Of a DNA stretch of 6,550 bases, positions 1-5,791 are shown in pieces. The notes beneath the pieces are model-generated. The model had not been told where the DNA came from. It did not search any database and was given only the letters and a program-made list of their open reading frames with translations. The translations under genes and the position numbers were made by a program. Source of the stretch: Blastocatellia bacterium (GTDB lineage Bacteria > Acidobacteriota > Blastocatellia > Pyrinomonadales > Pyrinomonadaceae); NCBI GenBank assembly GCA_013695495.1, contig JACDAK010000021.1:1-6550 (forward strand). Reading direction: 5' to 3'. Numbering within the stretch: the stretch's first letter is position 1; every line of letters begins with the position of its first letter.

Positions 1-1
1 G

Positions 2-628
2 ACATCGGGTTCTGGCATAGAAAAATCGGGGCATCGTAAGTCACTCTATAGTGCGATGACAGGAGAACAGTCATTGAAGGATGTAGTGGTCCCCACTGCA
101 ATTGAAACGCTGTGGGTGGTTCCTGCGGATAAGAATCTTGCGGGAATCGAAATCGAGTTTGCTGAGGATAAGAGTCGGGCCTTCATTCTTAAGCGTTTGG
201 TGGAGCCCATACGCGAGTACTTTCATTTTCTCATCATCGACTGCCCTCCTTCGCTCGGAATCTTGACGATAAACGGGTTGACCGCCGCAGACTCCTTATT
301 AATCCCAATACAATGCGAATATTTCGCGCTCGAAGGCGTGGCAGAGCTGTTTGAGACACTGGCGAGACTGAAGCGGGAGCTAAATCCGAACTTGAAGGTC
401 GAAGGACTACTACTAACGATGTATGATGAAAGGACCAACTTGTCGAGCGCGGTAGCAAAGGACTTGCGAGATTTTTACGGTCCGAAGGTTCTAAAATCTG
501 TTATACCGAGAAACGTAAGGCTTGCGGAGGCACCGAGTTACGGGGAGCCAATTCTTTTGTATGATCCGAAGTCGCGAGGCGCGGCTAGTTATTTAAGTTT
601 GGCGAAGGAGATCATGGCGAATGGTTAG
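2..628 (+). CDS. parA: Chromosome partitioning ATPase ParA/Soj, 5'-truncated by the window edge
   Basis: ParA is a deviant-Walker ATPase that works with ParB on parS sites to segregate replicated chromosome origins. The frame is open to the window edge: codons from position 2 read TSGSGIEKSGHRKSLYSAM, which matches the family stretch after the DPQGNAT motif. The ATG at 56 is therefore an internal Met, and roughly 45 N-terminal residues with the Walker A lysine motif lie upstream. Visible family motifs are LIIDCPPSLG (the Walker B region, Asp codon 239-241), PIQCEYFALEGV, LTMYDERTNLS, and the C-terminal VIPRNVRLAEAPSYG followed by YDPKSRGAASY. The C-terminus looks complete, ending at TAG 626-628. 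The last 8 bases overlap parB, which suggests translational coupling. Plasmid-type ParA is less likely, because the immediate parB and the housekeeping genes after it fit the chromosomal Soj/Spo0J pair. Confidence 0.96.
   Translation, partial: TSGSGIEKSGHRKSLYSAMTGEQSLKDVVVPTAIETLWVVPADKNLAGIEIEFAEDKSRAFILKRLVEPIREYFHFLIIDCPPSLGILTINGLTAADSLLIPIQCEYFALEGVAELFETLARLKRELNPNLKVEGLLLTMYDERTNLSSAVAKDLRDFYGPKVLKSVIPRNVRLAEAPSYGEPILLYDPKSRGAASYLSLAKEIMANG
605..610 (+). promoter_or_regulatory. Ribosome binding site of parB
   Basis: AAGGAG lies within the end of parA, 10 bases before the parB ATG at 621. It supports that start although the start overlaps the parA stop by 8 bases. Confidence 0.6.
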
Positions 629-1481
629 AAAGCCTCTTGGACGAGGATTGAGTGCTTTGCTCGGCGATAAGGATTTCGACCGGGCTGACGCGGTAACGAC
701 AGAGATCGACATCGATCTCATCGAACCGAACCCAGACCAACCACGTACGCGATTCGGAGAGAAGGCGTTGGAAGAGCTTGCTCAGTCAATCTCCGTGAAC
801 GGCATTGTGCAACCTATTCTGGTGCGAAAATTTGGATCTCGCTACCAGATCGTGGCCGGTGAGCGACGGTGGCGTGCTGCGCAAAAGAGTGGTTTGAGGA
901 AAGTTCCGGTAGCGATTCGGGAAGTCGAGGATGAAAAGCTTCTTGAACTAGCGTTGATCGAGAATATTCAGCGACAGGAGCTGAATGCGATTGAAGAAGC
1001 TCGCGCGTACCGGAAACTTGTTGATAACATTGGACTTACGCAAGATCAGGTTGCCGAGCGGGTCGGTAAAGAGCGGTCTCTGGTGGCGACATCGCTTCGC
1101 CTGCTGAAACTTCCGGACGACATTCAAGTGTTGATCGAAGAGCGAAAACTGTCGGCGGGGCACGGACGAGCACTATTAATGGTTGATGACCCGGGCGAGC
1201 AACGGCGTGTGGCGCGTGAGATCATCGACGGATCTATGTCGGTTCGCGAGGCGGAACGAACGGTTAAGAAGGCGATCGCAGCAAAAAAAGGGAAGGAAAA
1301 GGATACGGCAAGTCTGCCGAAGGATCCGAATGTGAAAACAGCGGAGACGCGGCTTATGCGGAAGTTGGGTACGAATGTCAAGATCGTACCGAAAGCTTCG
1401 GGACCGGGCGGAAGGATCGAACTGGAATATTACAGTTCATCGGACCTCGACCGGCTTTATCAACTGCTAATGAAAGAATAG
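621..1481 (+). CDS. parB: Chromosome partitioning protein ParB (Spo0J family)
   Basis: ParB binds parS, spreads as a CTP-gated clamp and stimulates ParA ATPase for origin segregation. The 286 residues match the usual chromosomal ParB length. The N-terminus KPLGRGLSALLG is the typical ParA-interacting tail. The ParB/Sulfiredoxin-like nuclease-fold domain runs from about residue 28 to 120, with the CTP-binding box GERRWRAA at 80-87 and ENIQR at 114-118. The central helix-turn-helix DNA-binding domain is at about 138-162 (LTQDQVAERVGKERSLVA), followed by LSAGHGRALL. A Lys-rich linker at about 216-235 leads to the C-terminal dimerisation domain (IELEYYSSSDLDRL). The start has an SD (605-610) and the expected N-terminal tail. 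The gene overlaps parA by 8 bases and precedes selD by 8 bases. No intact parS consensus was seen in this window, so the sites must lie elsewhere. Confidence 0.97.
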   Translation: MVRKPLGRGLSALLGDKDFDRADAVTTEIDIDLIEPNPDQPRTRFGEKALEELAQSISVNGIVQPILVRKFGSRYQIVAGERRWRAAQKSGLRKVPVAIREVEDEKLLELALIENIQRQELNAIEEARAYRKLVDNIGLTQDQVAERVGKERSLVATSLRLLKLPDDIQVLIEERKLSAGHGRALLMVDDPGEQRRVAREIIDGSMSVREAERTVKKAIAAKKGKEKDTASLPKDPNVKTAETRLMRKLGTNVKIVPKASGPGGRIELEYYSSSDLDRLYQLLMKE

Positions 1482-1485
1482 GAGG
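1480..1485 (+). promoter_or_regulatory. Strong ribosome binding site that fixes the selD start
   Basis: AGGAGG overlaps the parB stop codon and lies 4 bases before ATG 1490. It is the best Shine-Dalgarno match near this junction. The GTG at 1532 has none at a useful distance (the bases before it are GCGCCGGTTGA). The site argues that translation begins upstream of the in-frame TGA and reads through it. Confidence 0.75.
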
Positions 1486-1489
1486 TTCG

Positions 1490-2509
1490 ATGTCCTTACG
1501 TCTGACGGAGATGGTTTCTTGCGCCGGTTGAGTGGCTAAACTCGCGCCAAGCGACCTTGCTCAAGTTTTGAGCAAGCTTCCGGTTCAATCGAGAGAGAAC
1601 GTGATCGTCGGGTATGAGAATTCGGACGATGCGGGAGTCTTTCGCCTTTCGGATGAGGTTGCGTTGGTTCAAACGGTGGATTTTTTCACACCCGTTGCTG
1701 ACGACCCGGAGGTCTATGGCCGAGTGGCGGCAATCAATTCGCTCAATGATATCTACGCAATGGGAGGGAAGCCGCTAACCGCTCTGTCGATTGTTTGTTA
1801 TCCGCAGAAAGGCGATTGGGATGTTCTGGGCGAGATACTACGGGGCGGGCAACTAGCGATGAACGAGGCTGGTGTTGTGGTCCTCGGCGGCCATTCGGTT
1901 GATGACGCGGAAATGAAGTTCGGTTTTTCGGTGACGGGAACGATCCATCCGGAGAAAGTCATCACTAACGCCGGAGCTAAGCCAGGCGATGTCTTGCTCC
2001 TGACTAAACCCATCGGCACCGGCGCGATCAATACCGCGGTTAAGATGGGGGTTGTCGGCAAAGCGGCGATGGACGCGTGCATCCAAGCAATGACGACCTC
2101 TGCTGAGAAAGCTTCGGGGGCCATGGTGCGTGCCGGTGCGAACGCGTGCACGGACGTGACGGGCTTTGGATTGTTGGGACATGCGTATGAGATGGCGAAG
2201 GCGAGTTTGGTCACGTTAAATGTTGACAGCACTAAGGTTGCGTTGCTGCCGGATGTCCTTGAATTGATCGCAGAAGGGATGCTTACACGCGGAGATAAGA
2301 ACAATCGCGATTACGTGGGTGATACAATCGCGTTCAGCAGTGGCATTTCAAAAGAGATGCAGAGTGCTCTCTACGACCCGCAGACCGCGGGCGGATTGCT
2401 TATCAGTTTACCCAAGGATTCGGCGGGTCAAATGATAAATGAGGCTCCCGATACGGTAGTCATCGGCGAGGTTGCCGCCTTCGACGGCAAGTTGATCAAC
2501 GTGAGTTAA
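1490..2509 (+). CDS. selD: Selenide, water dikinase SelD, itself a selenoprotein (TGA 1529-1531 read as Sec)
   Basis: SelD converts selenide and ATP to selenophosphate, AMP and phosphate in the cytosol; selenophosphate is the selenium donor for Sec-tRNA and 2-selenouridine. From ATG 1490 the frame reads MSLRLTEMVSCAGU-VAKLAPSDL, with U14 encoded by TGA. U14 aligns with catalytic Cys17 of E. coli SelD (GAGCGCK), and K17 aligns with its essential Lys20. Other family motifs, numbered from Met1, are SDDAGVF (45-51), VDFFTPVADDP (63-73), NDIYAMGGKP (86-95), LGGHSVDD (132-139), TDVTGFGLLGHA (221-232) and DPQTAGGLL (296-304). Total length is 339 residues, normal for the family. Starting at GTG 1532 would delete the active-site residue while leaving an otherwise perfect enzyme, so that start is very unlikely. 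The gene sits 8 bases after parB and 5 before the Tat gene. Enzyme identity is very secure; Sec decoding is strongly inferred from motif alignment, RBS and hairpin. Confidence 0.95.
1529..1531 (+). other. selD: In-frame TGA selenocysteine codon of selD
   Basis: The TGA lies between GCC GGT and GTG GCT AAA, at the catalytic position of the C-A-G-[C/U]-x-x-K motif of SelD. The reading frame is uninterrupted on both sides and both flanks match the family, as expected for recoding rather than termination. Confidence 0.88.
1532..1576 (+). promoter_or_regulatory. Bacterial SECIS element in the selD coding sequence
   Basis: A perfect 9-bp hairpin follows the TGA: CTTGCTCAA (1556-1564), loop GTT (1565-1567), TTGAGCAAG (1568-1576). 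The loop begins 33 bases after the TGA and its first base is G, followed by U. As I recall the published bacterial SECIS model, the loop should be 3-14 bases, have a G in its first two positions and lie about 16-37 bases from the UGA, and this element fits. A weak lower pairing, GAGT (1530-1533) with ACTC (1540-1543), could include the UGA. The expected role is binding SelB-GTP-Sec-tRNA. No bulged U like that of the E. coli fdhF element is visible. Confidence 0.78.
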
Positions 2510-2514
2510 CACAG

Positions 2515-2901
2515 ATGCTTTTTATCTTTCAGTCTATCGGCACTCAGGAGCTTATCCTTATCGGAATCGTGGCTCTTATCTTTCTGGGGCCCCGAAAGCT
2601 GCCGGAATATGCCCGCAAGATAGGAAAGGTGATGGCAGACCTTCGCAGCACGACTAGTGAGTTTCGATCGACTTGGGAACGAGAGGTCAACTTTGAAGAA
2701 GAGGCGAAGGCATTGAGATTGGACTCCGACGATGATGAACCGGAGCGCAAAGTCAAAGGGGATGCCGGCCACGCTCCTGAGGTGAAACAGATCGACGCAA
2801 CGGAATTCGAGAATCGGATAAGCCGCGGAGCAAGCGAATCGGCGGAGGAAGGCGGAGATAGAACTGCTGAGGTGATCGACGACAAGCGTAGCTGGCTTTG
2901 A
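2515..2901 (+). CDS. tatB: Twin-arginine translocase subunit of the TatA/TatB family, TatB-like
   Basis: This is a small inner-membrane subunit of the Tat system, which exports folded proteins carrying twin-arginine signals. Of 128 residues, the N-terminus is out-facing and has a single membrane helix at about 9-24 (GTQELILIGIVALIFL). The hinge GPRKLPE (25-31) and an amphipathic helix at about 31-50 (YARKIGKVMADLRST) follow. The rest is a charged, acidic tail, probably disordered. The Glu in IGTQEL, the Leu-Gly-Pro hinge and the long tail resemble E. coli TatB (IGFSELL, VLGPQRLP) more than TatA, whose hinge is FGTKKL. Many non-proteobacterial genomes label such proteins TatA/TatE, so the subunit class is inference. 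The gene starts 5 bases after selD with no clear Shine-Dalgarno, suggesting coupling to selD translation. tatC follows directly. No second TatA-type gene is present here. Confidence 0.9.
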   Translation: MLFIFQSIGTQELILIGIVALIFLGPRKLPEYARKIGKVMADLRSTTSEFRSTWEREVNFEEEAKALRLDSDDDEPERKVKGDAGHAPEVKQIDATEFENRISRGASESAEEGGDRTAEVIDDKRSWL

Positions 2902-2909
2902 CGCTAAAG

Positions 2910-3971
2910 ATGAAGCAAATTGAGACCAGCGAAGACAGTGGCCCGGGAGCGGAGATGACGTTTCTCGATCATCTCGATGAGCTTCGAAAGCGGCTCATCC
3001 GCTCCGTGATCATTGTGGTGATTGCCTTCATCGGCTGCTGGTTTGTTTCCGACAAGATCTACGATTTTCTAAGCGTGCCAATCCGCAGAGCGATCTCAGA
3101 GGCAGAACGGCGCGAGATTCCGATCGAGGGACGCACGGGGAACGAGAAGATACTCCCGCTCTCGACGCTGCAGGCCGGAGATACTGGAAGGTACGTTTTC
3201 GACCGGTCGACCACGCTGGGCGGAAGCGTAGTACAGCCCGGGACTTCGGTAATGGCAGTAGTCGCGGCGGATGCGGCGGGGAATCTAGGGTTATTCACAG
3301 ATGAGCAGATGTATACCGCGGTTGCTGTTATCCCAGCAGGGGTGCGCCTGCCGATCGATCTGCTTCAGGTGCCGGGTGAGTATGCAGCGGGCGACGAGAG
3401 GCTGATCGTAACTACGGCGGTGGAACCCTTCACGCTTCACGTAACCGTTTCGCTTTATGCCGCGATAGCAATCTCAATACCGCTGCTGCTGCTGCAGGTC
3501 TGGGGATTTATTTCGCCTGCACTGTATAAACACGAACGTTCATATGTAACGCCGTTCGTGCTTCTTTCGTCGATCTCGTTCGTGGCAGGGGCGGCTTTCG
3601 CCTATTACATTCTCTTTCCTCCGGCCGTGCGGTACTTGCTGGGCTTGGGCGATGAATTCCGGCTGTTATTGCGCGCCAGCGACTATTTCGACCTTATCAC
3701 TCTCATCATGCTCGCGATGGGAATCATCTTTCAGATGCCGGCGATCGCCTACGTTTTGGCCCGCATTGGACTGATCTCGGCGGGATTCTTGGTACGGATC
3801 TGGAAGATGGCCCTGGTCGTTATCCTTATTGTTGCGGCGGTGGTTTCGCCGACCGGTGACATTCCAAATCTAATGCTCTTTGCTCTTCCGATGGTCGTCC
3901 TTTACATAGTTTCTATTGGTATCGCTTGGTTCTTTGGCAAGAAGCGCGAAACCGAACCGCGGACGAACTAG
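2910..3971 (+). CDS. tatC: Sec-independent translocase core subunit TatC with an expanded first periplasmic loop
   Basis: TatC is the multi-spanning receptor for twin-arginine signal peptides in the inner membrane. Numbered from TTG 2898, the cytoplasmic N-terminal motif is FLDHLDELRKRL (22-33). Membrane segments lie near 34-50, 183-205, 219-241, 264-287, 302-317 and 324-346. The first cytoplasmic loop motif SPALYKHER (206-214) carries the Glu equivalent to E. coli Glu103, and SPTGD (317-321) is a common variant of TPPD. Typical TatC has about 250 residues; this one has about 355. The excess lies between Pro61 and the EPF at 176-178 in periplasmic loop 1. Gln279 occupies the place of E. coli Glu170. 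Three starts are possible: TTG 2898 (4-base overlap with the previous stop), ATG 2910 (chosen because it is an ATG, though without an SD), and ATG 2955, which has GGGAG five bases upstream and would give MTFLDHLDEL. Confidence 0.94.
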   Translation: MKQIETSEDSGPGAEMTFLDHLDELRKRLIRSVIIVVIAFIGCWFVSDKIYDFLSVPIRRAISEAERREIPIEGRTGNEKILPLSTLQAGDTGRYVFDRSTTLGGSVVQPGTSVMAVVAADAAGNLGLFTDEQMYTAVAVIPAGVRLPIDLLQVPGEYAAGDERLIVTTAVEPFTLHVTVSLYAAIAISIPLLLLQVWGFISPALYKHERSYVTPFVLLSSISFVAGAAFAYYILFPPAVRYLLGLGDEFRLLLRASDYFDLITLIMLAMGIIFQMPAIAYVLARIGLISAGFLVRIWKMALVVILIVAAVVSPTGDIPNLMLFALPMVVLYIVSIGIAWFFGKKRETEPRTN

Positions 3972-4016
3972 ATTTCGACGCCCATACATACAACCTCTGA
4001 GGGGCCGTAACGCATC

Positions 4017-4045
4017 TTGAACTATTAGATTTTAGGGTCTAAAAT
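4017..4045 (+). promoter_or_regulatory. Sigma-70-like promoter of the GWxTD gene
   Basis: TTGAAC (4017-4022) is followed by a 17-base spacer and TAAAAT (4040-4045). Each hexamer is one or two bases from the consensus and the spacing is optimal. Transcription would start near 4052, leaving a leader of about 60 bases. Placement in the only sizeable same-strand gap in the window supports it. Confidence 0.6.
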
Positions 4046-4046
4046 C
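4028..4046 (+). repeat. Perfect 8-bp inverted repeat overlapping the -10 box
   Basis: GATTTTAG (4028-4035), a GGT centre (4036-4038) and CTAAAATC (4039-4046) form a perfect palindrome. Its right arm contains the predicted -10 hexamer. It could be an operator. It is too AT-rich to be a good terminator for tatC and lacks a T-run on the plus strand. No regulator binding to it can be named. Confidence 0.5.
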
Positions 4047-4075
4047 ATTAAAGCCACAATACGGCAATAGCCTTG

Positions 4076-4092
4076 CGACACTTTTCGTGTCG
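4076..4092 (+). promoter_or_regulatory. Small hairpin in the 5' leader of the GWxTD gene
   Basis: CGACAC (4076-4081), loop TTTTC (4082-4086) and GTGTCG (4087-4092) form a 6-bp perfect stem. It ends 6 bases before the TGGAG ribosome binding site (4098-4102), so it could affect mRNA stability or ribosome access. It resembles no riboswitch I recognise. Confidence 0.35.
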
Positions 4093-4097
4093 GCAGA

Positions 4098-4102
4098 TGG
4101 AG
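4098..4102 (+). promoter_or_regulatory. Ribosome binding site of the GWxTD gene
   Basis: TGGAG lies 9 bases before ATG 4112. It supports the start that gives a proper signal peptide. Confidence 0.55.
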
Positions 4103-4111
4103 TAATCGTTT

Positions 4112-5734
4112 ATGTCAGTTCATAAAGTTGTACGTACCTTCCTTCTTTCGGGAGCCGCCATTTTAATATCGGCACCTGCGATGTTCGGTCAAACCCCGGG
4201 TCAGGATCCGACGAATAATCCGCGGAATGTTAAGCCTGAAGAGATGAACCGGGTTTATCGACGCTGGTTGAACGAAGATGTGGCTTACATAATCACCAAA
4301 GAAGAGCGCCGCGCTTTTCAGTCGCTAAAGACCGACGATGAGCGCGAGAACTTCATCGAAAATTTCTGGCGCCGACGCGATCCTAATCCCGATACGGAAG
4401 AGAACGAATTTCGCGAAGAGTATTATGAACGTATCGCGTATGCGAACGAGAAATTTGCGTCGGGTATTCCCGGATGGAAGACGGACCGCGGCCGTATATA
4501 TATAGCTTGGGGCAAGCCGGATTCTGTCGAATCGCGGCCGTCAGGAGGTTCTTATGAGCGGCCTATGTACGAAGGCGGCGGAAGTACGTCGACATATCCC
4601 TTTGAAGTTTGGTTCTATAGAAATCTGGATGGGGTTGGGAGCGGTGTTGAGATCGAATTTGTGGATCCCACGGGGACGGGCGAATATCGGATCGCGAGAA
4701 ACGCAAACGAGAAAGACGCGATGCTCTTTATTCCGGGTGCAGGCATGACGGTTGCTGAGCAACTCGGGTTAGAAACCCGTGCCGATCGAATTTCCGGCAT
4801 AAACTCGCACAATTCGCGTTATGGCCGTCAGCAAGACTCGCCGTTTGAGAGGATGCAACGGATCGCTGATCTTCAGCGTCCGCCACAAGTGCAGTTTAGC
4901 GATCTAGCAGGTGTTGCCGGCGGCGATTCGGGTGTGCTTGATAATAATCCGCTTAATTTTGATGTTCGCATCGACTTTTTCCGACAGTCGGATGATCGTG
5001 TGATAGTTACTTTCACGGTGCAGACCGATAACAAGGATCTGACGTTTACTGATGAGGGCGGGCTGCCGACGGCTCGGATGAATATCTTCGGACGCGTCAC
5101 CGCGGTGTCTGGCCGACGCACCGGTGTCTTTGAAGATTCTGTCACGACGAACGCCACTGCACGTGAACTGGCCGAGATGCGCAATCGGAAGTCGGTATAT
5201 CAGAAAGCGATGGCACTGACGCCGGGTACTTACAAGGTCGACGTGGTGGTTCGCGACGTGGAGACCGGCAACCGGGGCATCATTAACCAAGGCTTTACGG
5301 TGCCGCGATACGACGATAAAAAGCTTTCAACATCGTCAATGATCCTTGCGACACGCTTGCGTCCTACTGACGAGGGCGATATCGGCGGCATGTTCGTGAT
5401 CGGCGGTGCTAAGGTGATCCCGAATCTTGCAAGTACGTTTCAGCGGGGTCAGGATGTAGGCATTTACATGCAGGTCTACAACTCCGGCATAGATCAGACA
5501 ACGCTTCGTCCGGCGGTCGATGTTGAGTACGTCCTGACGAGGGGCGGCTCCGAATTGCTGAGGCAGTCTGAGGATTGGAGTGGTCTTAGCGATTCTTCGC
5601 AGAGGCTTACACTTGCAAGGCTGATCCCGACCACGAGTCTCGATAAGGGCGATTATGAGGTCAAGGTCATTGTCAAAGATAAGGTAAGCACACAGGTGAT
5701 CGAGAACAAGAGCAAGTTCACTATCATCGACTAG
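4112..5734 (+). CDS. Secreted GWxTD-domain protein
   Basis: The 540 residues begin with a Sec-type signal peptide: basic HKVVR, a hydrophobic stretch at about 9-20 (TFLLSGAAILIS), then APA-MFGQ with probable cleavage near residues 23-26. No lipobox Cys is visible. The N-terminal half holds the GWxTD signature: YIITKEERRAFQSL (59-72), the ENFWRRRDPNP stretch (83-93), and GWKTDRGRIYIAWGKPD (121-137), then PFEVWFYRN (163-171) and IEFVDPTGTGEY (181-192). The C-terminal half (about 280-540) is rich in alternating hydrophobic residues and probably forms two beta-sandwich-like regions; GTYKVDVVVRD (372-382) and GDYEVKVIVKD (513-523) look like equivalent strands of two repeats. The family is known from Acidobacteriota and Bacteroidota, and its molecular function is not established. 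The gene has its own promoter (4017-4045), ends in tandem TAG TAG, and is not obviously part of the Tat operon. The signal has no twin-arginine, so it is unlikely to be a Tat substrate. Confidence 0.88.
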   Translation: MSVHKVVRTFLLSGAAILISAPAMFGQTPGQDPTNNPRNVKPEEMNRVYRRWLNEDVAYIITKEERRAFQSLKTDDERENFIENFWRRRDPNPDTEENEFREEYYERIAYANEKFASGIPGWKTDRGRIYIAWGKPDSVESRPSGGSYERPMYEGGGSTSTYPFEVWFYRNLDGVGSGVEIEFVDPTGTGEYRIARNANEKDAMLFIPGAGMTVAEQLGLETRADRISGINSHNSRYGRQQDSPFERMQRIADLQRPPQVQFSDLAGVAGGDSGVLDNNPLNFDVRIDFFRQSDDRVIVTFTVQTDNKDLTFTDEGGLPTARMNIFGRVTAVSGRRTGVFEDSVTTNATARELAEMRNRKSVYQKAMALTPGTYKVDVVVRDVETGNRGIINQGFTVPRYDDKKLSTSSMILATRLRPTDEGDIGGMFVIGGAKVIPNLASTFQRGQDVGIYMQVYNSGIDQTTLRPAVDVEYVLTRGGSELLRQSEDWSGLSDSSQRLTLARLIPTTSLDKGDYEVKVIVKDKVSTQVIENKSKFTIID

Positions 5735-5752
5735 TAGTTAGTTGACCCGAAT

Positions 5753-5785
5753 GATCCGGGGTTAGTTTAATATCTGCCCCGGATC
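5753..5785. terminator. Hairpin terminator between convergent genes
   Basis: GATCCGGGG (5753-5761) and CCCCGGATC (5777-5785) form a perfect 9-bp GC-rich stem with a 15-base AT-rich loop. It lies 18 bases after the GWxTD stop and 6 bases before the end of the minus-strand gene. On the plus strand it is followed by only TTT, and on the minus strand by no T-run. It is therefore a modest intrinsic terminator, or an mRNA-end stabilising hairpin, possibly shared by both genes. Confidence 0.6.
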
Positions 5786-5791
5786 TTTGCG

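Noticed and set aside
1532..1534. GTG as the selD start codon
   Set aside because: It has no Shine-Dalgarno at a useful distance, begins after the catalytic residue, and directly follows a TGA that fits Sec recoding from ATG 1490.
1798..2304. 168-codon open frame antisense to selD
   Set aside because: It is a codon-bias shadow of a clearly recognised enzyme; its translation is low-complexity Ser/Pro/Ala-rich and matches no family.
2491..2500. Palindrome GTTGATCAAC at the end of selD
   Set aside because: It is short, has no spacer, lies within coding sequence and is not placed to act as a terminator before the closely following Tat gene; likely chance.
3430..3450. TTCACGTAACC, a second partial parS-like match in tatC
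   Set aside because: Only one half resembles the consensus and the central CACGTG is broken.
4028..4046. AT-rich inverted repeat as an intrinsic terminator for tatC
   Set aside because: The stem is almost all A-T and no T-run follows; overlap with a good -10 box makes an operator more plausible.
4543..4748. AGGAGG five bases before ATG 4554, opening a 64-codon frame inside the GWxTD gene
   Set aside because: The SD-like bases simply encode Gly-Gly in S-G-G-S; the alternative peptide has no recognisable features and runs inside a well-supported gene.
5154..5170. parS-like sequence GCACGTGAAC inside the GWxTD gene
   Set aside because: Only about 9 of 16 bases match the parS palindrome and the arms are not symmetric; it is explained by the codons for T-A-R-E-L.
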